64,000 nt of DNA, taken from Brachypodius melanocephalos. Its lineage: Eukaryota > Chordata > Aves > Passeriformes > Pycnonotidae. The notes below the pieces were generated by a model. The model did no database searches. It saw only the letters and a program-made list of their open reading frames with translations, and was not told the origin of the DNA. A program made the position numbers and the translations under genes. The DNA is taken from contig VZSR01003803.1 of assembly GCA_013398615.1 (NCBI GenBank), positions 64,723,604-64,787,603 of the forward strand. Reading direction: 5' to 3'. This document shows, in pieces, positions 1-9,570 of this stretch (its first letter is position 1; the number at the start of each line of letters is the position of its first letter).

Positions 1-1819
1 AGGTGGTTACAAACAGGGGAAAAAAAGGAGGAAGGAGACAGAGAAAGACCTTGGTGGTCCACAAAGGAGAAGCTGTCAATAGAGCGTACATCTTCCATGT
101 GAAATATGTACAGACTTGGCAATAAAGGCATAATACCAGGGAGGGAAAACCAGAACAATCCAATGATAAAACCAAAACCCCCTCCAAAATTTTGAAGCTT
201 TCTTAGTGATGAAGAATTCCTTGAAACTGGGATAGTGACTGTTTTTATGATGGAGTGGCTAGATTTGGCAACTCCAATTCTAAACATAAATGTATCAAAA
301 TATGTAGTGCTTCTCTTTTCCTTTTGTTTTCTTCTGCCTTTCTTTCATGTCTCCAATTACCTCTCAGAAAGAAAAATCCCCAAACTAACACAAAACAAGC
401 CAAATTAAAAAGAAGAAAAGAATCCAACAAAACCCAAACAACAACAACAAAAAATCCTACCCCAAACAAAACCCCAAACCAAAACAAAAGCCAAAAGGCA
501 TCATGTTTCTGTATGGGATAACTACTGAAAAAATAGAATTTTTTTGAGAACAATTTTGCCAGAAAATACTGATTTCCCAGTGTTTTTGAAAGAAAACATC
601 AGTCTCAGCTAGTGCCTCAAAGGTTAAAAAAAAAGGAGATCCCAGAGATGGTGTAGTGGGGAGGGAAGGTCTCATCTAAGTAAGCTTTCACTTCAGCTGA
701 GTCCACGAAGTGCATCAGCCTGCCAGAACCACAAATGAGTCTGCCCTGCCACTCTGGTAGTGTGGGGAGAGGGTCTGTGTGTGGGGGAAGGAGGGTCTCT
801 CTAAGCTCTGCTGCAGTTGTTCAGTAATTAAATACCTGCAGATCCAAAGAGATGAGTCAATGCCATTAGTCCTGCTCGGGCACTGGAGCCCCACAGGTGC
901 ATGGGCAGCACAAGGCAGCCTGGGTGAAGACTGATGGGAAGATGTTACCACCAAAGGCATGAGAAATATGTTGGCCTTCCTGCCCCAAAATGTGGAGTGA
1001 CTGTCAGTGTGTCACCAGCTCCTTTCTGGGGCAATAAAGTGTTCCTCCATAAATATTTTTCCTCAAAGTCTATCACACTACAATTAAAAAAAAACCAAAC
1101 AAAAAAACCAACCTATCAGCCCCATCAGTCTCCTCATTTACTCTTCTTTTATTCCTTTTACAGGAATAAAAGCCTGGACTTTCTTTTATTTGTTTTACTA
1201 TCTTAAAACTCTTCTTGCACTCAGTTATCTCAACACTTATTCAATCATAAAACTTTTTGGGCCAAACAAACATTGTCTCTTTGCCAGCTTTTTTCTCCTC
1301 CCACAGCCCCTGGGAAGATATAAATACTAATGATAAAAAACCATGACATGACAGCAAATGGGAAAGAATTTTAAAGAATTAAGAACTATTTTTACTCTTT
1401 AGAAAAGAGATCAAAATCAGCTTCCTACCCTTTAGCGCTTTTCCCAGCTTTCAGACAGGCTGGATTCTGCAGTGCAAGCCAGGGATCTCAGGGATATACA
1501 GTAATTCCTTACAGCTTGCTAAAGCATTACAAGCTCCAAGCTGCACGACTGTAAATAAAGACTTTGAACCAAAAACAGGCTAAAGAATGAAATACCCTGT
1601 GAAGTCTGAAATTCAGTTTGAACAAACTCTAGCACACATCCCAAAGGCAATTAATACGACTGTATGTGAATACTGCTCTGCTCCTTTCTCTAGCTCAGTC
1701 TTCACCCACAGACAAATCAAACTGTTTCTAAAAATGCTGAAGCATTTCCTGAGCTTCAGCAGATTCCCTGCGAGCATTTACCACTGCGACCTCCTTGTTC
1801 CCAGCATTTCATTTTCCAG
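1..1819. other. Gene-free AT-rich segment
   Basis: No gene recognised. The open frames here are short; the longest (about 100 codons, 245-553 minus) is a product of the A/C-rich tract at 378-502 and has no recognisable domain. No CR1, LTR or RNA gene was seen. Confidence 0.6.
378..502. repeat. A/C-rich low-complexity tract (G/T-rich on minus)
   Basis: The + strand is almost entirely A and C, with CAAAAC, CCAAAC and ACAACA words repeated irregularly. It is the reverse-complement counterpart of the G/T-rich tracts at 28856, 35585 and 41131. It is not a clean microsatellite, because no fixed period is kept. Confidence 0.75.
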
Positions 1820-2039
1820 CAGACCCCTTACCTCTCGTGCTACTCTGTGGAGGGACTCTGAGGTCTGACAACTTTTTGCAGTGCTCAGAAGCTGCTGAAA
1901 CCCTCTGTAGCACTGCCTGCTTCCCTGTCCCTTGCCAGTGGGAAGCCCTGAGAGCAGGCAGCAGTGGGAAGCCAGCAGCCAGCACAGCAGAGGGCTGGGC
2001 AGGCTGGAGGGAGGGAGTTGGAGACAGACCTCATCAAAG
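1820..2039 (+). other. Exon-like block (possible internal coding exon)
   Basis: I do not recognise a protein. A pyrimidine-rich stretch ends in an AG at 1818-1819 (TTTCATTTTCCAG), and a second usable AG lies at 1880-1881 (CTTTTTGCAG) with a CTGAC branch-like motif upstream. The block is richer in GC than its flanks. It ends in a good donor, CAAAG|GTAGGA, with GT at 2040-2041. One + frame stays open across the whole 220 nt and closes at a TAG formed just past the donor (2041-2043), as expected if translation passes the exon edge only after splicing. The opposite strand is also open here (1778-2080), so an open frame alone is weak proof. No coding neighbour was found to splice to. It could equally be a chance match to splice signals in GC-richer intronic DNA. 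Confidence 0.2.
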
Positions 2040-5000
2040 GTAGGAGGCCTAGTGGGGATCATGGAGACAGAGATACACATCTAAATAATTCAGGCTCTAA
2101 TAAAAGTTTTAGGTTGGGTTCTGTTCAAGACGTGAAATGAAGCTGAATTCTGATGTATTTCAGGCTTCCATCAATGCAGAAAGTGGTGTTACTTAATAAC
2201 CTGACACTGAAAAAACAACATTATTTTAAAAGTATTCCACATCAAGTTAATGAGGAAAGTGGCTATGGATATGTATATTTATAGCTTTAGGTTGAAATTC
2301 TATCATGGGAAGATTTTGAGAGCTTCAAGTCTGACCTCTACAGGTCGGCTGCTGAAATAGGAACAGGATCTTCAGAAATTGTACACGGAACGCTTATAAA
2401 TCAGGGAAAGATAATGGATCAGATGCACTACTTAACATCACACTATCATCAGTGCCTCCTGAAGCCATATTTTTAAAACCCAGCTAATTGTATCAATATC
2501 TGTGGGAATTTGGCTCCTGCAAATTCTTCTTTTGCAAACTGCACAGATAGCACAGCACCACAAGCAAAAGCACATCTAGCATGAATATTTTTACATTCAA
2601 AGTGTAAATGGGTAATGCTCTGCTTTTTATTATCCCTCCCCCTTCCTCACCAATCTTCCACATGATCTACTCTTGCAGAGCTACAGAAACAAGCATTACT
2701 TTGAAACTGATAACATTCATTTGCATTTTGCAAAAGTGATGTTTTTAAATGCCCTGATTGGTGCCACCTTTTTCTAATCAGAACCAACCACTCTAACAAA
2801 CTACCCTTTGTCAGAGGATCCCATCCCCTCTGTTCCCACCAACCTACAGCACATGTTGCTATAGCTACCCTGCATGTCTATTTACCACACAAGTGATCAA
2901 AGGGAGCAGACAACACACATACACACACACAAAAAATCCTCACCAGGCTTCCTACCGAGCAATGTCCAGCCACTAATTAACTGATACACTCGCAGCCTGT
3001 GGACTCTGTACACTTGTTTCCTTTATTCTGCATGGTACACACACACAAAAAGGGCAGCATTCTCCAAGATGCTCTTTCTTCCCTTACAGGCCAAACAAAC
3101 AACAAAACATCCCGAGATGAACTCTGTAAGATAATTTCCTAGTTCCAGGCAAAGGATTACAGAACTACAGCACAAGAATACAGCTTTTCTACAGAGGAAC
3201 ACATTAAGAATTTTAAAAAGGTATGCAAAAGAAAATAGGAAATAAGAAACACATGCTAAGAACTCAAACAGCTGAAAGGAATGGGGGTGATTTTGAGTTT
3301 TGCATATGTTTTGCACTGAAATTGTATGCAGCCTTTATTCACTTGATGATTTATATGCACACTAAAAGCCATATGACTGCAGACATGATAAGTAATTATA
3401 ATGGTTTTATGCACCTTAGAAACACAGTTTTTCATTTTTAGGTGGCCTGTCAGTTAACAGTTGTTTAGTTGAACCTCTTTATGTGACAAAGGGCTCGGGA
3501 CTCAAGACTGCCTTGATCAAAGTCAATGGTACTTCAATAGGAAGAGGCCATAATAAGGAGCTGCATTTTTTGTCAATGACACTCCTGCAAGCTGCACTTC
3601 AGGGATGTGTTGTGCTTGAAAGGGAATGAAAATGAAGTATTAAAATTCAAACATTAGATTTTCTGTGAAGTAGGCTTAGGAAACAAAACAGAGGCCACAG
3701 TGCCCTCTCCAGTTCTGCAGCAAACTCAAGGAATCCAGCCACATAACTTTGTCCAATCACACAAAACCTCCACCTTCAATGAAAGCTGAGCACCTCTTCA
3801 GGAGTTCCCATCACTTGTAAATTTCCTTACTTTATAAATAATAAACTGAACTCAGTACTCTGCAAAGCAGGAAAAGAAAAGTTGCAAAGGTTTTTCTTGT
3901 CTTTTAGGGTTTTGTTTTTTTTTTTTTGGTTTTGCAACTATGTAAGATACCTTTAAAAATTGCACTTCTGCTTCCTAACACTAGTCTTACAGCACACACC
4001 AATGGGCATATTTTCTGTGGATGCTTAAACGTTTACTGGTACATTGTGATCAGCACAGTTTCTCAGATAGGATAGAAATGTTCTTATTTTGGTTGCTGGA
4101 CTTTATTTGTGAGGTTGTTCTACAAGACAGCAAAAAGACACCTCTTGCTGAGGTTTTCAATGATCAGCTAAAAATGACTGCTTCTTTGTACTGTCTCATT
4201 TATAAATCTCAGCTCAGTGTTTACCCCTGTGACCAGCTGGAGACTATTGGACTGGCACAGTAGTAAATTAGGTTGAATCTTATCAACAGGCTGCATATTA
4301 CATTTCTACAGTAATTCCTCCACTTCAATTGGGGAAATTAGTGCATTTGTCTTTCCATGTGCTATTGTTCAGTAGCTGTGGGTTGCCCTTGGGTCAGATC
4401 AGTCATCAGCATAGTACATGGTTTCATTCCAACACCTGCAGCACATTGCCATATGCCTATGTACTTCACTGTTAACTCTGCAACACCAAATTGAGCTATA
4501 GGTCCTACCAAGAGCCTCTCAAAGTGGGAGCACTCACTCCCAAAGCCTGTGAAGAGGAAGGAGTTAACCCACTCCCTGCCAGCTGGTGTAAGGGTGAGGA
4601 AAGGAGCACCAAAGAAGGGCAGAGAAAGCAGCAGGACAGGTAGGGAGAGGTGATTACAAGGTAGGAGAAAAAGTAAAAAAAGAGCTCTCTATAGCTCTGA
4701 ATAGGAGGGCCATGGAAAGGTCACCCCCTGCATATAACTTCCCCTTAACAATTTCCAACCAGAAGCGGGAATGAGGGCTCCAGCTGCACATGACTTGCCT
4801 GCTTCTAAGTGTCTGCTGTAATGGATTTCCTAAATGCTTTATACAGTTATTTCATAGCCCATCACAACCCTCATTTCCCACTAAAACAGGAATTCTGCTG
4901 ACAGGGGCTGATGCACACAGTAGCTCAGCACCACCTTGACATCCAGCTCCCTGGATTTTGTCCCTCGAGCCTTCGCAGCGCCCACAGACTTTCCCTGCCA

Positions 5001-5059
5001 AACCGAAAATATTTGCGCACAGCAAACCAACCGAACCCAGAGAAATACTCCCAAACGAT
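2040..5059. other. Gene-free segment
   Basis: Unique AT-rich DNA. It holds only a short (CA)n run near 2912-2931 and a 13-T run at 3915-3927. Open frames are at most about 100 codons and unrecognised. Confidence 0.6.
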
Positions 5060-5225
5060 CAATCCCTTGGCACGGGAGAGAGGAGCCACGCTCAGAGGCA
5101 GGTGTTCAAACAAACCCCGGCCGGGCTTTGCTGCGGGCGGGCGCGGCCCCGGGGAGCGCGGGGCGGGAGCGCGCAGCCCCCGCCACGGGCCGGGCCGGGC
5201 CCGGCAAGAACCAGCCCGCCTGTGC
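5060..5225. promoter_or_regulatory. Small dense CpG island (candidate promoter)
   Basis: An abrupt GC-rich island in AT-rich surroundings. By eye there are about 19 CpG dinucleotides in the 140 bp from 5089 to 5220, far above the local background. Two Sp1-type GC boxes (GGGCGG) lie at 5135-5140 and 5161-5166, and there are several CCGGGC repeats. No TATA box is evident. In birds such islands usually mark promoters, but this one is short and direction cannot be fixed from sequence. The nearest exon-like signal is on + at 5243-5280. Overlapping open frames on both strands (4911-5350 region) are best explained by the GC-rich composition. Confidence 0.5.
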
Positions 5226-5242
5226 CTGCACCTCTCTCTAGC

Positions 5243-5280
5243 ATGGAATGTCTCCCCCGTCCCTCCTCCTCTTCTGGAGG
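5243..5280 (+). other. Possible short coding first exon after CpG island
   Basis: An ATG at 5243 opens 12 complete codons (Met-Glu-Cys-Leu-Pro then Arg-Pro-Ser-rich) and reaches a donor-like site, GGAGG|GTACGT, with GT at 5281-5282. It begins about 20 nt after the CpG island, which suits a TATA-less promoter. The peptide is not recognised, the ATG context (TAGCATGG) is only fair, and frames around it are open by composition. It is offered as a hypothesis only. Confidence 0.15.
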
Positions 5281-6607
5281 GTACGTGTGTGCCTTAGTGT
5301 TCCCCCTCCGCCCCCATTCTCTATTAGACTTATTCGCCTTGCTCTTTTAACCCACCACTTATGAATCCTCGTTGTTGCTGAAGCCTATTCTTTAGGTAGA
5401 AATATTTCAGGAGAGTAAAGTGCACGTTTCACAGATCATTTTACACTTTATTATTGCCGTCCTGTAACATTTCTGCTTCTTTCGCACTCCTTGTTGGTAT
5501 CCCTCTGTGCCAAAGTACCCTCTTGTGGTGACAATGATTTCTGATGACTACGTGCATCCAGCTGATCAACTTGAGTATCTAAAATGTCCTTCATTGTGCC
5601 TTGCAAGGACAAGAATTTCCCTCTTTAAAGAGTTATAAAATGTGGTGATTTTGCTAGTGGGAGCAAGAAATACCTTTCTTTGTCCTATCACCTATGTTTT
5701 CGTTTTCTTCACCCTTCCTCACCTCCTGTAACTTAGACAAAACTGGCAAGGAAGCTGGGATTTCCCACCACAGTTCCAGAAAGCGAGTGTAAAACAAATG
5801 TTCCATTTGCGCTACAGGTGCAAAATCCTCACACATGCATTTCCTGGACACGTTCTATAAAAGTACCCCTGAGAACTGAATGAATGACACCCACACAGAA
5901 AACCTAGAAAACTTCTCATTGCCTCATATTTACCCATTGTCTACCCAGAAAATAACATATTATGAGCAAGTTTAGGAAGTGGACTGGCTTTTTAAACTGG
6001 GACAGATCTTTGATTCAGTCTTAAGATACAGCCAGTTGTTCTTTCTCCCACAAGGCTCTTCCAAGTGTACATTGTTGCTGTAAAACTATGAAAACCAAGA
6101 ATCAAAAACATTTTGTCACTGTGCCTTTTAACTGTGAGAATGAAAATAAAAGCTCTTTTTGTCTCCTCAGGTGAATAGAAGTCTTTTAAAAAGACCCCTC
6201 ATTTAAATAATCTTAGAAAAAAAATTCCTAGAAAACCCATCTTAAAGTACTTCTGTGAAGCTGCACGACAGCTTGAAACTACCACGTTTTAAAGCAATCA
6301 GAAGATTAAAGCACTGGCAGGCAAGGAACTCATGCAGAGCTGTTTAATAAATTATCCTTGGGCTGAATTATTGGCATATTTGGTCTTATAACACAGCAAG
6401 TTCTTTCCTTTCGCATGTCACAAACAGGGCTGCGAGACAGCCTGCACAATGCGCTTAAACCATGGCAAACTGGAATTGATTTACATAGCTCGCAAACAGC
6501 TTCCATGCTCCCCACCAATCCAAAACGTACCATGACCTGCATGGCATCCCTGCCTGCCGGGGGAATCAGGGAGGGGGAGAAAGAATTTAGTTGGAGTTCT
6601 TGGGGAG
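5281..6607. other. Gene-free segment between two CpG islands
   Basis: AT-rich unique DNA with no CR1, LTR or RNA gene seen. The frames in it (for example 5654-5851 and 6330-6542, minus) are short and unrecognised. Confidence 0.55.
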
Positions 6608-6617
6608 GGGGGTTCCC
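6608..6617. promoter_or_regulatory. NF-kappaB consensus match
   Basis: The ten bases fit GGGRNWYYCC inside a G6-TT-C8 block. It lies about 160 bp downstream of the minus-strand donor at 6766 and 500 bp upstream of the + strand core promoter. A single short match in a G/C-run context can easily be chance. Confidence 0.2.
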
Positions 6618-6662
6618 CCCCCGGAAACTTATAAGAAAAAAACAAAGTGGAGGGCGGGAAGG

Positions 6663-6714
<52 letters not shown>
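6663..6714. repeat. Poly(A) tract, 52 A (52 T on minus)
   Basis: An uninterrupted run of 52 A on +. Frames spanning it that encode poly-Lys or poly-Phe are artefacts. It has no clear target-site duplication or transcript-like body that would make it a retrocopy tail. Homopolymer length this great may be inexact in the assembly. On minus it is a T run starting 51 nt past the putative donor at 6766. Confidence 0.9.
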
Positions 6715-6715
<1 letters not shown>

Positions 6716-6765
6716 CAGGGGTTGGGAGCAGTGGAAGCCGGAGCCGGCGGGCAGTGGCTCCTTAC

Positions 6766-6960
6766 CTGCCTCATGGTGAGATTCCCATCATCCATCCAGC
6801 CGGCCAGGGGCTGCTCACTCCGCGCTGCTGTCGGCAGTGCAGAAATCCATCAACTTTCCCACCGTAAGCAAGTTTCCCTTCCTTCCTCTTCCCTGCCTAT
6901 TATTCCTCCCTCCCTTTTTATTCTTTGCTGGGGGGAGCCCCGAGACAATGTCAAGTTTCC
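6766..6960 (-). other. Candidate first exon, minus strand, ending in GTAAG donor
   Basis: Reading minus, the exon ends GAGGCAG|GTAAGGAG: last exon base 6766, GT at 6765-6764. This is a near-ideal donor. Two in-frame ATGs precede it: one at 6795 giving ten codons (MDDGNLTMRQ), and an inner one with a strong ACCATGA context that leaves only Met-Arg-Gln before the splice. Both are in phase 0 at the junction. The 5' edge is unknown; I set it near 6960, where the GC-rich block begins. The peptide does not match a family I can name, so product and gene are unknown. The intron would run leftwards, immediately through the 52-T run. Alternatives are a noncoding first exon or a fortuitous donor. Confidence 0.3.
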
Positions 6961-7083
6961 CAACCTTCCCTGGCCAGCCTATGAGGAGGCGGCGGCGGTC
7001 CGGCAGCTGCGGGCCGGGCTCTGGTTTCAAACCGCAGCGCAGGCACGGAGCAGCTGGAGGAGCCGGGCCCTGGAACAGCCTCG

Positions 7084-7123
7084 CCAATCAGCGGCGAGGG
7101 GAGGGCGGCAGAGCACATAAAGG
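7084..7123 (+). promoter_or_regulatory. Core promoter: CCAAT, GC box, TATA-like box
   Basis: In order on + there is CCAAT at 7084-7088 (in GCCAATCAG, a full NF-Y type site), GGGCGG at 7103-7108, and CATAAAGG at 7116-7123 as a TATA-like box. Spacing is what a real promoter would have: about 30 bp from CCAAT to the TATA-like box. The start of transcription is expected at about 7145-7150. The weak point is the TATA-like box, which differs from TATAAA at its first base. Confidence 0.5.
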
Positions 7124-7146
7124 CTGCTGCCCGCACCGGGATTAGG

Positions 7147-7370
7147 AAAGCTTTCAAGGATTTAAAAGACTGAAAGCAGCTGGAAACAGTGTCTAGGGCT
7201 ACAAAGGGGGGAGTCAATTTGCGGTGTAAGAGATTATTCCCATTCTCATGTAACTGCTCTGGGTCTGCTCGAAGCTTAACAGACTCCCAGGACTTCAGCA
7301 AGGATATGTAAATGCCCAGCTGAAACTAAGGCAGCATCAGAGTGATGCAGGAACGCTCGACAGCCGCCCG
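7147..7370 (+). other. Possible noncoding first exon, plus strand
   Basis: This is the stretch expected just downstream of the core promoter at 7084-7123. It ends in a donor-like GCCCG|GTAAAGT with GT at 7371-7372; a weaker candidate, ATAT|GTAAAT, lies near 7307. ATGs inside it meet stops quickly, so it would be 5' UTR. The exon end is inferred from the donor motif alone. Confidence 0.2.
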
Positions 7371-7879
7371 GTAAAGTGGCAATATCCCGTCTCCAGAAGC
7401 ACCGATTTCCTCATGTCAGATTACAAGGAAAATTACATCATGACATAAGCAGGAAGTAAAATACCGTTTACCATTTACATTAAGGGCAAGTGCCTGTCTG
7501 TAGGAAGGAACAAAAATATATGCGTGGATCCGTAGGCTGTGGAAATGTTTTGTTGTAAAGTTTTATTTGTTTCAGTGGCAAACGTTTAACCATCTCTAGC
7601 CTCGGTTCATTATCTGCTTTCACTTCTTTAGGGAGGGTGGTTTCCTCATTCCCGCATGAGTTTTTCATGTGAGATAGCACTGGACTTGAAATGCAACTTC
7701 AAAGAAAAAAAAAAGTGTTTTGTTTTGTTGGACTTTTTTTTTTTTCTTTTTTTTTTTTTTTTCCCCGAAATCAGCTGCTATCTGCTGCCCCTCGGTGGCT
7801 TTCATTAAAATAAACAAAGAAAAGGCAAAATAAAAAAATCTCAAATCTGAAGTGCCATTGCTGTTTGAGTTACACCTTT
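7371..7879. other. Gene-free segment
   Basis: Contains an ATF/C-EBP-like TGATGTAAT on minus (7432-7440), an acceptor-like TTTATTTGTTTCAG ending at 7575, and a long T-rich run at 7734-7762. No coding frame is recognised. Confidence 0.5.
7734..7762. repeat. Poly(T) tract
   Basis: T-run interrupted by one C. It is low complexity and has no other meaning that I can support. Confidence 0.85.
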
Positions 7880-7946
7880 CATAGAAGTATAGAATTGTTT
7901 GGGTTGGAAGGGACCTTGAAGAAATACTCGTTCCAAACTTCTTGAG
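7880..7946 (-). mobile_element. CR1 LINE 3'-end fragment
   Basis: The + strand shows a degraded CATAGAA...TAGAAT start and then GGGTTGGAAGGGACCTTGAA, which is the reverse complement of the conserved 3' end of avian CR1 elements. Only about 65 bp survive and there is no coding sequence. An A-rich stretch follows directly (7954-7996). Confidence 0.85.
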
Positions 7947-7953
7947 TTAAATT

Positions 7954-7996
7954 AAAAAAAAAAAAAAAAAAAAAAAGAAAGAAAAAAGGAAAAAAG
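7954..7996. repeat. A-rich tract
   Basis: A run of 23 A followed by GAAA/GGAAA-type purine words. It abuts the CR1 fragment on the side away from its 3' end, so it is not the CR1 tail. Confidence 0.85.
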
Positions 7997-9496
7997 CAGA
8001 GAAGTGCAAGCCTGCAAGTTGATACCAGCCAATCATCTCCAAACTGGAGAAAGCTTCTAACTTAGTATCAGTTCAGAAGCCTGTAAGTCATTCTGTTCCA
8101 CTCTTAATGGAAATCTGTCTTTTGAGCTTAGGAAATAATCAGGCAAATCTGATGCCTGAAGTAAAATCCCAATATCATGAATTTACTTCTGCAATGGCTT
8201 TATCTACCAATGAAAAAATTAATCTCTATCCATAAAACCCCTTAGCAGTACAAGTAATCTTATTGAATTGAGTTACAGGAAAAAAGTTACAAAGATATGT
8301 TTCCAAGATTTTAATTAAAAGCTTCCAAAAATATATTTCCTTTTAACTTATGATAAGCTCCAGCAGTGGGTATGTCACAGGGAAAGAAAGAAAAGATCTG
8401 AAATATTTATTTATTTGTTTTCCCATTTAAAGATAATGATGATTTTTTCTTACAACTGCAACAAAGAAAGGATTTTGCATAATATTGGCACTGTCAATTA
8501 GAAGGATGGCATGGATGGAGGGAAAACTTGATTGAAACCACTACTGCACTTTATGCAGGTCCCACTTTACTCTTGCCTGGTCTGTGTCCCCGGAAGGAAG
8601 GATCCAATTATATGCTTTAATGTACAACACCAACCATCTCCAGGGATCAATATAACATGCTGCATAAGGGTAAGCCCAACCATCCTCTCTAGCCAATGTG
8701 GAGACAAGAGAGTGATGCCCTAGTGCTGGTCTAAGACTGCCCACTTGCACAACAGCTTGAAGCAGCTGCAATGCAGAGAGTGAGGTGCATTAAGAGCACT
8801 TAACAGGAATGCTTGTCCTCTGTTCCCCAAGCATAGCTAGGGGACATGTGGACATGTGTCACTTGAAAAGAGTATGTGGTATGTGAAGACCTTTTACTAC
8901 TTTAAATCTGGGAGAATCCTCTCCAGGATGCATTCAAAGGAAACATAAATGTACTTTTTCAAAGTAATTAGAACATTAGGGGTAAACTACCCTGGTGAAG
9001 AGGATGTAGCAAAAAGTTCAAAATGAACAAAATTAGTAAGGATTATGAGGGATTCACACAAAAGCCCAATATTTGATTTCAGGGCTTTAAGAAGGGGATT
9101 CTTAGTACAGCTTCAGAGTTTCACATGGGATCAAAGCAAAAGTTTCTGTAAGAACTCAAACATTATAAAGATAAAACATCTGTGTAACTTTTCTGGAAAT
9201 GCGGGTACCTTTTCACATACAACATGCACAACTTACAGGATTGAATGGATATTGCATTTTAGTGAAAACCCAGCAGAATGTGGCATCAAAAATGAATTGA
9301 TTGTATAAGTGAAAATCGGTGAAAAATGATTTCTAGTATTAGCAAAAAAATGAAACCATTAAAACCAATTACCTATGTTCAGGGTGGGGTGTGGGCTATT
9401 TTTTCTTTAAATCCAGTGTCACAGACAGCCCCTATTCTATTTATGCCATTCACTTTCCACCTTTGAGGAATGTACTTTGTGATCAACCCACACTCA
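7997..9496. other. Gene-free segment
   Basis: AT-rich unique DNA. Short frames near 8532-8771 and 9045-9308 are unrecognised, and the 8532-8771 pair overlaps on opposite strands. No repeat family was identified. Confidence 0.55.
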
Positions 9497-9570
9497 GTTG
9501 CTGGAGTTTCTTGGTGGAATACAGGTTTTTGTAGTGCAGACCAAGACAAGTCTGCACCAGCTGCAGGGGG
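9497..9570 (+). repeat. Diverged dispersed repeat, copy 1
   Basis: This 74-bp stretch (GTTGCTGGAG... to CTGCAGGGGG) recurs in the same direction at 10969-11043 with about 80% identity by eye. Weak similarity continues about 20 bp to the left (TGTGATCA / TGGGATCA). The right flanks do not align obviously. The family is not recognised; a fragment of an old LTR or other transposon is the simplest reading. Strand is arbitrary. Confidence 0.65.

Larger units (their letters stand above)
6720..7140. promoter_or_regulatory. CpG island, candidate bidirectional promoter
   Basis: GC-rich block with roughly 24 CpG by eye, densest at 6975-7140 (GCGGCGGCGG, CCGGG, GCGGCGAGG). Its + edge holds CCAAT, GC and TATA-like boxes; its minus edge holds a putative first exon with a consensus donor. 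This pairing is the reason for calling it bidirectional. The ORFs in this block (for example 6647-7120 +, 6951-7301 -) are open because of GC content and overlap on both strands. Confidence 0.6.

Noticed and set aside
4911..5350. Overlapping 128- and 130-codon + frames
   Set aside because: Arg/Pro/Ala/Gly-rich translations produced by the CpG island in several frames at once.
6415..6867. 150-codon + frame with a poly-lysine run (and poly-phenylalanine on minus)
   Set aside because: The length comes from the 52-A homopolymer; frames on both strands cross it and none has a domain.
6647..7120. 157-codon + frame, the longest in the window
   Set aside because: It starts in the poly(A) run and continues through GC-rich promoter sequence; the opposite strand is equally open.
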